In this document: positions 49,076 through 56,684 of the stretch, one piece after another
Layout: each line of letters starts with the position of its first letter
How positions within the stretch are numbered: position 1 is the first letter of the stretch
Source: Phycisphaeraceae bacterium
Lineage (GTDB): Bacteria > Planctomycetota > Phycisphaerae > Phycisphaerales > UBA1924
Length of the DNA stretch: 64,000 nt
NCBI GenBank assembly: GCA_019454185.1
Contig: CP075368.1
Span: forward strand, 310,001 to 374,000
Direction of reading: 5' to 3'
Position numbers and translations under genes: made by a program
Notes under the pieces: generated by a model
What the model was told of the DNA's origin: nothing
Seen by the model: the letters and a program-made list of their open reading frames with translations, nothing else
Databases searched by the model: none

Positions 49076-49720
49076 GTGGATGAAGCCCCTCAGAATCCGG
49101 TCTCCGACCACGCCCCGCCCCTCGCGCCAAGCGCCCAATCCGCACCCCTCCGCCTCCACCCTCCGACCTCGCCCGGACCGGTCGAGCCGAACGAAGAGGG
49201 ACGCATCTGGCCCAACATGATCGGCATCGGCGTCATCGTCCTCCAGGGGCTCGGACTCATCGCCTCAATCGGATCTGCCGCCGCATCGCTGATCGATCTG
49301 AACTCGCTGTTCGGTGTCGGTGGGATGGGCATGGGAGAGATGATCGACGTCGCGAAAAAATGGCAGCCATACCTCCTCGCGTGCTACGCGATCGCAGGGG
49401 TGCTCGCCGTCGTCGCCATCTTCGGCGGCGCGATGCTCCTCACCCGTCGTCGCCTGGGCGTCCATCTCCTGATCATCTGGTCGCTGCTCCGGATCCCCTA
49501 CGCGATCTTCGTCTCCTGGGCGACCACCGGCATGCAGAGAGACAACCTCGCCGCCATGAGCAATGCGGGCGCAATCGGGCCTCAGGTTCCCGGCATGACC
49601 TCTGTGATGGTCTGGACATCGCTCCTCATGTCCTTCGTCGTAGCCATGGCGCTCCCCGCCTTCCTCCTCATCTGGTTCTCCGTGAAGCCGATCCGACGCC
49701 AGACTCGCCTGTGGCGATAA
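49076..49720 (+). CDS. Hypothetical membrane protein with Pro-rich N-terminus
   Basis: The 214-residue product starts with a Pro/Ala/Ser-rich cytoplasmic tail (about 1-45), then four hydrophobic segments (about 47-75, 99-122, 127-148 and 173-200). I recognise no family. Start is GTG at 49076, with GGAG close by and TAGACT just upstream. It lies 19 nt before the zinc-ribbon membrane gene in the same direction and may be co-transcribed. Confidence 0.6.
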   Translation: MDEAPQNPVSDHAPPLAPSAQSAPLRLHPPTSPGPVEPNEEGRIWPNMIGIGVIVLQGLGLIASIGSAAASLIDLNSLFGVGGMGMGEMIDVAKKWQPYLLACYAIAGVLAVVAIFGGAMLLTRRRLGVHLLIIWSLLRIPYAIFVSWATTGMQRDNLAAMSNAGAIGPQVPGMTSVMVWTSLLMSFVVAMALPAFLLIWFSVKPIRRQTRLWR

Positions 49721-49739
49721 ACACCCTCGAAGGTGAACG

Positions 49740-51278
49740 ATGTTCTGCAAGGTCTGCAACTACGCACTCTGGAACCTCAAAGACCGCACCTGCCCCGAGT
49801 GCGGCACCGGTTTCGCACCCTCGCAGTTCCGCTTCACACCCAACTCCATTCGCTTCCTCTGCCCGCACTGCGCCCAGCAGTACTACGGCACCTCCCGCGT
49901 CGGCCACCTCGTCCCCGACGACTTCACCTGCGTCTCGTGCCAACACCAGATCCGCATGGACGAGATGATCCTCGTCCCCGCCGCAGGTATCGACGAACGA
50001 AAGACCCGCGCGCGGGGCAACCCATGGATCGAACGCGCCGGCAGACCCACCATCCGCGACTGGCTCCACACCACGGTGCTCTCGATGGGCACGCCCGCCG
50101 CGCTCATCCTCGCGACCAGCCCCTCGACGCGGCTCTCACGCACACTCGGCTACGCCGCACTCACCGCCGCCCTCGCCTCCGCGACAAGCGTGATCCTCCC
50201 ATTCGTCACGCTCGCCCCATTTCTTCTGCCGTTCGGAATCAACGCCAAGGGCTGGTTCGCGCTCCTCGTATGGGTTGTCGGCGTCGCCTGCTCAGGGCTC
50301 CTGATGTATGTGGCCGTGCCGATCGCCGCCGCCGCATCCCATCTGGTCCTGCGCGGGGGCAAGCCCGCAGGCACCCTCCGCACCACCATCCACGCCGCCG
50401 CGATCTCCTCCGGATCCAACATCTTCTGGGGAGTCCCCGTCTTCGGCTTCATGACCGGACCCGTCGGCATGATCTGGTGGGGCGTCTCATTCTCCGTGAT
50501 GCTCCGAGTCGCCCACAAAGTCACCAAGACGCGCGCCGCAATCGCCGGCATGCTCGTGCCCGTAGCCATCATGCTCGCGTTCGCCGCCGCAATGGCCGTC
50601 GCGATCTTCTTCTCCGTGCGAGCCGCCACCACCGCGATCGGCACGCTCTCCACCAGCGCCCAGGCCGATGTCGCCGCTGTCTCACTCGCTCTCCGAGATG
50701 CGGCCGCAGAAGACGGGCGCGAGAGGCACCTCGGATCACTCTTCCTCGAAGGCAAGGTCACGATCGCAGACCTCCTCGGCGACAATTTCTCGAGTACCTC
50801 CGCGGTCATCGCGGGTGGTGTTGATCTTGCACCCATCATCTCCGCTGCATCCGAGACCGAACGCCAGTCCCTCATCTCCACCCTCGACGCCTCACTCACG
50901 CCCGACATCATCGCCTATCGCGTCGGCGACATCATCGTCATCCGAGACATCCCTGAACCCCCGCCTGATCCACACCTCTGGCTCGCCGCCGTCTCGCTCG
51001 AACCGACCGCGAACACGAACTGGTACGCCCAGTCCAACACACCCGCCGCAGGCCAGCTCCGACTCATGGGGATGGGTGGCCCCTCAAACGCTTCCATCAA
51101 CCCCGATGTCACCGATCAGAACCGCATCCGCGCCATCTACGGCCTCCCCGCGCTCCCTCCGCTCCACACCATCCTCCCGTCGATCCCGTTCAGAGTGGTC
51201 GATTCAGACGCGCCGCCCGAACAGCACAACCACGAACCCGGCGCCCAACCCTCCGAAGGTCCGCAAACGGGCGGCTGA
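49740..51278 (+). CDS. Zinc-ribbon integral membrane protein, unknown function
   Basis: The 512-residue product begins with two zinc-ribbon-like pairs: FCKVCNYALWNLKDRTCPEC (C-x2-C, C-x2-C) and FLCPHCAQQYYG with FTCVSCQHQI. About six hydrophobic segments follow at about 110-300 (such as FVTLAPFLLPFGI, FALLVWVVGVACSGLLMYVAV and AGMLVPVAIMLAFAAAMAVAIF), then a ~200-residue soluble C-terminal part. It shares its build with the gene at 14781 but is larger. Role unknown; possibly a membrane scaffold. It ends 88 nt before the candidate his promoter. Confidence 0.7.
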   Translation: MFCKVCNYALWNLKDRTCPECGTGFAPSQFRFTPNSIRFLCPHCAQQYYGTSRVGHLVPDDFTCVSCQHQIRMDEMILVPAAGIDERKTRARGNPWIERAGRPTIRDWLHTTVLSMGTPAALILATSPSTRLSRTLGYAALTAALASATSVILPFVTLAPFLLPFGINAKGWFALLVWVVGVACSGLLMYVAVPIAAAASHLVLRGGKPAGTLRTTIHAAAISSGSNIFWGVPVFGFMTGPVGMIWWGVSFSVMLRVAHKVTKTRAAIAGMLVPVAIMLAFAAAMAVAIFFSVRAATTAIGTLSTSAQADVAAVSLALRDAAAEDGRERHLGSLFLEGKVTIADLLGDNFSSTSAVIAGGVDLAPIISAASETERQSLISTLDASLTPDIIAYRVGDIIVIRDIPEPPPDPHLWLAAVSLEPTANTNWYAQSNTPAAGQLRLMGMGGPSNASINPDVTDQNRIRAIYGLPALPPLHTILPSIPFRVVDSDAPPEQHNHEPGAQPSEGPQTGG

Positions 51279-51365
51279 TCCAGCTCGCCCCCCGGCAACG
51301 CCGAACAGACACCCTGAACGCTCATCAGCAGCACATGAATCCATCAACCGCGCCTCCTCGAACCC

Positions 51366-51394
51366 TTGACAGCATGCCCCTCTCGCGCAACACT
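51366..51394 (+). promoter_or_regulatory. Candidate promoter of the histidine operon
   Basis: TTGACA (51366-51371, perfect -35), 17-nt spacer, AACACT (51389-51394, weak -10). The -10 box ends 7 nt before a GTG that opens a 21-codon reading frame. It lies in the 306-nt gap 51279-51584 before hisG. Confidence 0.5.
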
Positions 51395-51400
51395 CTCCCC

Positions 51401-51466
51401 GTGACCAAAGCCCTTCACCAGCTTCAGCATTGCATGAAGCCGCTCGCCTCAGGCGAGTGCCGGTGA
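51401..51466 (+). CDS. Possible 21-codon leader peptide of the histidine operon
   Basis: A GTG-started frame of 21 codons (MTKALHQLQHCMKPL...) ends with TGA at 51464. It has two His codons (CAC, CAT), not a His run as in classical his leaders. It begins exactly where the candidate transcript would start and overlaps the first two hairpins. Conservation in relatives would be needed to accept it as a gene. Confidence 0.3.
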   Translation: MTKALHQLQHCMKPLASGECR

Positions 51467-51540
51467 TGGTGCGGTCGCTGTAACCAGCGGATAGACCCCA
51501 CTCGACGCCGGCTCCCGAAAGCCGGCGTCGTTCGCTATCC
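51421..51540 (+). promoter_or_regulatory. Structured 5' leader of the histidine operon
   Basis: Hairpins in order: GCTTCA/TGAAGC (51421-51426, 51435-51440); CTCGCC/GGCGAG (51443-51448, 51452-51457); CGCTG/CAGCG (51476-51480, 51485-51489); and a strong CGACGCCGGC/GCCGGCGTCG stem (51503-51512, 51521-51530). An outer helix GGATAG/CTATCC (51489-51494, 51535-51540) encloses the last one and shares a base with the third hairpin, so those two could be alternatives. The strong stem is followed by TTCGCT, not a T run. This could be an attenuator or a riboswitch-like element; no known class was recognised. Confidence 0.45.
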
Positions 51541-51584
51541 AGAGCGAGCGAGTCGGCCGGGAGCCCCAAGCAGGACCCCGGACC

Positions 51585-52532
51585 ATGACAACGCTCAGCC
51601 CCGCCCGCACCACAAGACAAGATCTCCCCGGCTCGATCCCCGCGATCACAGAAGCCGCGCCGAGCACACTCCACGTCGCCATACCCAAGGGACGCATGTA
51701 CGACGGCATCGTCGCACTCCTCGCCGAAGCCGGCATCCGTCTCTCCGCCTCCGCCCGCGGCTATCGCCCCACCCTCTCCCTCCCCGCCGTCGAAGCCAAA
51801 ATCTTGAAGCCCCAGAACATCATCGAGATGCTCGAGGTCGGCTCGCGCGATGTCGGCTTCGCCGGCGCCGACTGGGTCGCCGAACTCGACGCCAACATCG
51901 TCGAAGTCCTCGATACCGGGCTCGACCGTGTCCGCGTCGTCGCCGCCGCGCCGACCCAGATCCTCGAAGATGGCCGCCTCCCGCGCCGCCCCCTGGTGGT
52001 CGCCTCCGAGATGGAACGCCTCACCCGCGCCTGGATCGCCTCGCGCGAACTCGACGCAAAGTTCGTCCGCTCCTACGGCGCGACCGAGGTCTTCCCCCCC
52101 GAAGACGCCGACTGCATCGTCGACATCGCCGCCTCTGGCGCAACACTCGCCGCCAACGGCCTCGAAGTCGTCGACGAACTCCTCACCTCTTCCACACGCC
52201 TCTACGCAAGCCGCGCCGCCATGGCTGACGACGCCAAACGCGCCGCCATCAACGACCTCGCACTCCTCCTCTCCTCCGTCCTCGAAGCCCGCAAACGCGT
52301 CATGCTCGAGGTCAACGTCCCCGCCGATCGGCTCGACGCCGTCGTCGCCATCCTCCCCTGCATGCGACAACCCACCATCTCCCCACTCCACGCCGGCGCG
52401 TGTACCACACCACGCGCCTTCGCCGTCAAGGCCGCCGTTCCCCGTGAGAGACTCCCGAAGCTCATCCCAGCCATCAAACAAGCCGGCGGCACAGACCTCG
52501 TCATCTCACCCATCGCGCAAGTCGTTCCCTAG
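51585..52532 (+). CDS. hisG: ATP phosphoribosyltransferase, long form
   Basis: This is the first step of histidine synthesis: ATP plus PRPP gives phosphoribosyl-ATP. The 315-residue length and a C-terminal regulatory ACT-like domain (VMLEVNVPADRLDAVVAIL... at about 238-315) mark the long, histidine-feedback-sensitive form that does not need HisZ. Motifs: HVAIPKGRMYDGIVALL, KPQNIIEMLEVGSRDVGFAG, DCIVDIAASGATLAANGLE (PRPP loop). The first ~28 residues are a non-conserved extension. CAGGA lies upstream of the ATG. It is separated from hisC by 72 nt. Confidence 0.95.
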   Translation: MTTLSPARTTRQDLPGSIPAITEAAPSTLHVAIPKGRMYDGIVALLAEAGIRLSASARGYRPTLSLPAVEAKILKPQNIIEMLEVGSRDVGFAGADWVAELDANIVEVLDTGLDRVRVVAAAPTQILEDGRLPRRPLVVASEMERLTRAWIASRELDAKFVRSYGATEVFPPEDADCIVDIAASGATLAANGLEVVDELLTSSTRLYASRAAMADDAKRAAINDLALLLSSVLEARKRVMLEVNVPADRLDAVVAILPCMRQPTISPLHAGACTTPRAFAVKAAVPRERLPKLIPAIKQAGGTDLVISPIAQVVP

Positions 52533-52604
52533 CTAAATCACCAGCACACACATCCGGGCTGGCACACCATCCCGCCGCCCGAAACACACACGAAAGGCCC
52601 GCAC

Positions 52605-54443
52605 ATGGCCTCCGCAACCGCAGACAGTTCATCCCGCGCCACCCCGCGCATCCCCGTCGAAACTACAGACCTCATCAACACCGACTCCGTCCGCGGCCCC
52701 CGCCCCGCGCCGATCCTCCGCGCGCTCAAGCCCTACACCCCCGGCGCACAGCCACGCCCCATCGACCTGAAGCTCGACGCCAACGAAGGCCCCGCGCCCT
52801 CCGGCGTCCTCCTCGAATGGCTCAGGCCAAACGCATCCGAATCGCTCCGCCGCTACCCATCAGCCGCCGCACTCGAAGCGCAGATCGCCGCCCGCAACAA
52901 CGTCACCGCCGATCGCGTCATCGTCACCGCAGGCGCCGACGATGCCCTCGAACGCATCACCCGCGCCGTTCTCGCCCCCGGTCGCGAAGCGATCCTCACC
53001 ACGCCCACCTTCGAGATGCTCTCGCGCTACGCCCGCCTCGCAGGTGCCGATGTCATCGAGGCCCCGTGGCTCGGCGAGCCCTTCGACGTCGAAGCGATCG
53101 AATCCAGGATCGGACCGCGCACCGCCGCGATCTTCATTGTCACACCCAACAACCCAACCGGCCAGGCGATCCCCGCCGAGTCCATCCGCCGCCTCTCTGC
53201 CGCCATCCCCGCCGGGCTACTCGTCGTCGATCTCGCCTACGCCGAGTACGCCGACGAAGACCTCACCGAACTCGTCCTCTCACTCCCGAACGCCGTCGCG
53301 GTCCGCACCTTCTCCAAGGCCTGGGGACTCGCGGGCCTGCGCGTCGGCTACGCCATCGGACCCGCCGAAGTGATCAACTGGCTCCGCGCCGTCGGGCACC
53401 CCTACGCCGTCAGCGGCCCCTCGCTCGCGATCGCTTCCGCGTGGTACGAAGCGGGGCGAACCCGCGTCGAAGCCGCCGCCCGGCGCGTCCGCCTCGAACG
53501 CCGCGAACTCATCGAGCACCTCCGCGACCTCGGCGCAGCGCCCATCGAGTCAAAGGCAAACTTCGTCCTCGCACGCTTCGACGAACCGCGTCAGAGCGCC
53601 CACCTCGTCGCCGACCTCCTGGCCTCCCAGGGAATCGCCGTCCGTCGCTTACCAGTCGGGAGCGCGTTGGAGTCCTACCTCCGAATCACACTCCCAGGCG
53701 AACCGGTCGCCTTCAACCGGCTCTGCACCGCCCTGACCTCCGCGCTCCGCCCCCGCGCCATCCTCTTCGACATGGACGGAGTCATCGCAGACGTCTCCGC
53801 GTCATACCGGCAGGCGATCGTGCGCACCGCCGCCACGTTCGGTGTCAACCTCTCCGCCACCGACATCGCGCGAGCGAAAGACGCCGGCAACGCCAACAAC
53901 GATTGGGTCCTCACCCGCCGCCTGCTCCTCGCGCGAGGCGTCGATGTGCCGCTCGAAGACGTCATCCGCACCTTCGAGTCCTTCTACCAGGGCGATCCCG
54001 ATGACCCGGATCGCAAGCCCGGCCTCTGGCGATCCGAGTCCCTCCTCATCGACCGCGCCCAGCTCGAAGCCCTCGCCCGCCGGTTCACCCTCGCGATCGT
54101 CACCGGACGCCCACGTCGCGACGCCCAACGCTTCCTCGAGCACTTCGGCATCACCGACCTCTTCCCCGTCGTCGTCACGATGGAAGACGCTCCGCCGAAG
54201 CCCGACCCGCGCCCCATCACCATCGCCCTCGAACGCCTCGGCGAACGAGCCGCGTGGATGATCGGCGACACCCCCGACGACCTCATCGCCGCACGCCGCG
54301 CCGGCGTCGCATCCATCGGCGTCATCGCGCCGGGAGACCGCGCCACGGAAGAACGCGCCTTCGAAGCCGGTCGAACCCTCGTCGCATCCGGCGCGGCACG
54401 CGTTCTCAACACAGTCTCAAAGATCACGGAGCTGCTCCCTTGA
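52605..54443 (+). CDS. hisC: HisC-HAD fusion: histidinol-phosphate aminotransferase plus HAD phosphatase domain
   Basis: The 612-residue protein joins a fold-type I aminotransferase (about 30-380) to a HAD hydrolase (about 385-605). The HisC part has KLDANEGPAPSG, VTAGADDALERI, IVTPNNPTGQAIP, DLAYAEYAD and the PLP Lys in FSKAWGLAGLRVGYA (near 237). The HAD part has motif I LFDMDGVIADVS (Asp 389/391), motif II TLAIVTGRPRRDA, motif III PKPDPRP and motif IV MIGDTPDDLIAA, all complete. HisC converts imidazole acetol phosphate to histidinol phosphate; the HAD domain is a good candidate for the next step, histidinol-phosphatase, as no other one is in the operon. AAAGG precedes the ATG. hisB overlaps its stop. 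Confidence 0.92.
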   Translation: MASATADSSSRATPRIPVETTDLINTDSVRGPRPAPILRALKPYTPGAQPRPIDLKLDANEGPAPSGVLLEWLRPNASESLRRYPSAAALEAQIAARNNVTADRVIVTAGADDALERITRAVLAPGREAILTTPTFEMLSRYARLAGADVIEAPWLGEPFDVEAIESRIGPRTAAIFIVTPNNPTGQAIPAESIRRLSAAIPAGLLVVDLAYAEYADEDLTELVLSLPNAVAVRTFSKAWGLAGLRVGYAIGPAEVINWLRAVGHPYAVSGPSLAIASAWYEAGRTRVEAAARRVRLERRELIEHLRDLGAAPIESKANFVLARFDEPRQSAHLVADLLASQGIAVRRLPVGSALESYLRITLPGEPVAFNRLCTALTSALRPRAILFDMDGVIADVSASYRQAIVRTAATFGVNLSATDIARAKDAGNANNDWVLTRRLLLARGVDVPLEDVIRTFESFYQGDPDDPDRKPGLWRSESLLIDRAQLEALARRFTLAIVTGRPRRDAQRFLEHFGITDLFPVVVTMEDAPPKPDPRPITIALERLGERAAWMIGDTPDDLIAARRAGVASIGVIAPGDRATEERAFEAGRTLVASGAARVLNTVSKITELLP

Positions 54444-55084
54444 CGACCACACCCACAAGCGTGCCCTCATCAGAACGCTCCAACGTGGCACTCCGCCGCG
54501 CCCGCATCGAGCGATCCACACGCGAGACCTCCATCACCGCCGACCTCATCATCGACGGCTCCGGCCGCGCCTCGGTCAAGACCGGCATCGGCTTCCTCGA
54601 CCACATGCTCGCCACCCTCGCCCTCTTCGCTCGCTTCGATCTCGACCTCATCGCCCAGGGAGACCTCCACGTCGACGACCACCACACTTCCGAGGACTGC
54701 TTCATCGTCCTCGGCCAGGCGATCGATCGCGCCCTCGAAGACCGCGTCGGACTCGTCCGCTTCGGACACGCCTACGCACCCCTCGACGAGGCCCTCGCCC
54801 GCGCCGTCGTCGACCTCGCGACCCGCATCACCGCCTCGATCGACCTCGGTCTCACGCGTCCGACCGTCGGGCAATGGGCCTGCGAGAACATCACCCACGC
54901 CCTCAACACGCTCGCCGCGTCCGCCCGCCTCACCCTCCACGTCGACGTGCTCAAGGGCGCCAACGACCACCACCGCGCCGAGGCCGCCTTCAAGGCCCTC
55001 GGGCTCGCCCTCCGCGATGCGGTGCGCCGCGACCCCACGCTCTCACCCACCGATGTCTCCAACAGCACCAAGGGGGTGCTCTGA
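54440..55084 (+). CDS. hisB: Imidazoleglycerol-phosphate dehydratase
   Basis: It dehydrates imidazoleglycerol phosphate to imidazole acetol phosphate. The 214-residue monofunctional enzyme has the Mn-binding and family motifs IERSTRETSITADLII, TGIGFLDHMLATLALF, DDHHTSEDCFIVLGQAI, RFGHAYAPLDEALARAVVD, ENITHALNTLAAS and GANDHHRAEAAFKALG. No phosphatase domain is present, unlike E. coli HisB. Start is taken as TTG at 54440, overlapping the hisC stop (TTGA) with GGAG upstream; GTG at 54461 is an alternative. Its stop overlaps the hisH start (TGATG). Confidence 0.95.
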   Translation: MTTTPTSVPSSERSNVALRRARIERSTRETSITADLIIDGSGRASVKTGIGFLDHMLATLALFARFDLDLIAQGDLHVDDHHTSEDCFIVLGQAIDRALEDRVGLVRFGHAYAPLDEALARAVVDLATRITASIDLGLTRPTVGQWACENITHALNTLAASARLTLHVDVLKGANDHHRAEAAFKALGLALRDAVRRDPTLSPTDVSNSTKGVL

Positions 55085-55881
55085 TGGTCTCAAACCTCGA
55101 CAACGACGCGATCTTCACGAATGACCCCGGTGCTGCACGCGACGTCTACATCGTCCGCACCGGCTCCGCCAACCTCGCATCGGTCGTCGCCGCAGTCGAA
55201 CGCGTCGGCGCACGCCCGATTCCAACCTCAGATCCCGCCGATGTGCTCCTCGCAGAACGGCTCGTCCTCCCCGGCGTCGGCTCCTTCGGCGCTGCCATGT
55301 CCGAACTCACCCAGCGCGGCCTCGTCTCCGCGATCCGCGAGCGGCTCGCCGTCGGCCGCTCAACTCTCGGCATCTGCCTCGGCCTCCAACTCCTCGCGCG
55401 TGGCTCCGAAGAATCACCGGGCGTGACCGGTCTCTCCCTCATCGATGCCGTCGTCCGCCGTCTCCCCGCTGCCCCCGGACTCCGCGTCCCACAGATGGGC
55501 TGGAACCTCACCGAGCCCCGCCACTCCTGCCGCACGCTCAACGGCGGCTACGCATACTTCGCGAACTCCTACGCCCTCCCCGAGATCCCGCGCGGGTGGC
55601 GCGGCAGCACCTTCGCCCACGGCGAATCAAACCCCGTCGCCGCCATCGAACAGGGCGATGGCGACCGCCTCGTCGTCGCCACCCAGTTCCACCCCGAACT
55701 CAGCGGCCGATGGGGACTGGACCTCATCCGCCGCTGGGTCATCGGACGCCCGACGATCGAGCCGTCGGACGATCAGGGTGACCAAGCCGATGCGGTGCTG
55801 GCCCAATCCCGCGCCCGTGGCCAATTGAGTCCAGCTGCCGCAGTCGGCGCTGGCGATGCGTGCGAGGGCTCGCGATGCTGA
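55084..55881 (+). CDS. hisH: Imidazole glycerol phosphate synthase, glutaminase subunit
   Basis: HisH supplies ammonia from glutamine to HisF. The 265-residue product has RTGSANLASVVAAVERVGA, LPGVGSFGAAMSEL (oxyanion region), the nucleophile GICLGLQLLARGS, PQMGWNLTEPR, YFANSYALP and the His/Glu pair QFHPELSG. It has an extra ~35 residues after the catalytic domain, rich in Asp/Ala/Gln, absent from typical ~200-residue HisH. The ATG overlaps the hisB stop (TGATG), and the gene overlaps hisF by 7 nt. Confidence 0.95.
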   Translation: MVSNLDNDAIFTNDPGAARDVYIVRTGSANLASVVAAVERVGARPIPTSDPADVLLAERLVLPGVGSFGAAMSELTQRGLVSAIRERLAVGRSTLGICLGLQLLARGSEESPGVTGLSLIDAVVRRLPAAPGLRVPQMGWNLTEPRHSCRTLNGGYAYFANSYALPEIPRGWRGSTFAHGESNPVAAIEQGDGDRLVVATQFHPELSGRWGLDLIRRWVIGRPTIEPSDDQGDQADAVLAQSRARGQLSPAAAVGAGDACEGSRC

Positions 55882-56684
55882 CCACACGCGTGATCCCCTG
55901 CCTTGATGTCCGCGACGGACGCATCGTCAAGGGCGTCCGCTTCCAATCGCTCCGCGACGCTGGCGATCCCGCCTCCCGCGCCGCCTTCTACGAACAGACC
56001 GGCGCAGACGAGATCGTCATGCTCGACGTCAGCGCCACCAACGAGGCAAGAGCAACCGCCGCGCGAACCGTCAGAGCCATCCGACGCGTCCTCTCCATCC
56101 CGCTGACGGTGGGGGGCGGCATCCGATCGATCGACGACGCCGCACGCCTCCTCGACGCCGGCGCCGACAAAGTGAGCGTCAACTCCGCCGCTGTCCGCGA
56201 CCCCGACCTCATCACGCGCCTCGCCGACCGATTCGGACGACAATGCACCGTCCTCGCCATCGACGCCGCACGCCGCGACGAGTCGCAGGCGGGCTCGTCC
56301 GCCTACACCGTCCTCACCCGCTCCGGCACCACGCCCGAGCCGCTGGACGCTCTCGCGTGGTCCGTCGAAGGCCAATCACGCGGCGCGGGAGAGATCCTCC
56401 TCACCTCCTTCGATCGCGACGGCACCGGCGACGGGTACGACCTCGATCTGCTCGCACTCATCGCGTCCTCCGTCGAGATCCCCGTCATCGCCTCCGGCGG
56501 CGCACGCAACGCGCAGCACCTCGCCGATGCCGTCAGAGCCGGCGCCGACGCGGTGCTCGCCGCAAGCATCTTCCACGACGGCCTCACCACCCCGGACGCG
56601 ATCAAGCGCGAACTCGCCGAACTGGGCCTCCGCGTCCGCCGCGAAGAACCGGCGAACACCACCGCCGAGGAGTACGTCGCATGA
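55875..56684 (+). CDS. hisF: Imidazole glycerol phosphate synthase, cyclase subunit
   Basis: HisF forms imidazole glycerol phosphate and AICAR from PRFAR and ammonia; with HisH it is one complex. The 269-residue barrel has RVIPCLDVRDGRIVKGV (catalytic Asp), LTVGGGIRSIDDAARLL, CTVLAIDAARRDE (second catalytic Asp), GAGEILLTSFDRDGTGDGYD and VIASGGARNAQHL. A slightly longer loop follows the AIDAARR strand. The ATG at 55875 lies within the end of hisH; its stop overlaps the hisA start (ATGA). Confidence 0.96.
   Translation: MLTTRVIPCLDVRDGRIVKGVRFQSLRDAGDPASRAAFYEQTGADEIVMLDVSATNEARATAARTVRAIRRVLSIPLTVGGGIRSIDDAARLLDAGADKVSVNSAAVRDPDLITRLADRFGRQCTVLAIDAARRDESQAGSSAYTVLTRSGTTPEPLDALAWSVEGQSRGAGEILLTSFDRDGTGDGYDLDLLALIASSVEIPVIASGGARNAQHLADAVRAGADAVLAASIFHDGLTTPDAIKRELAELGLRVRREEPANTTAEEYVA

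Noticed and set aside
51503..51530. Simple intrinsic terminator before hisG
   Set aside because: The stem is strong but lacks a T tract and sits between promoter and gene; I treat it as part of a leader structure instead.
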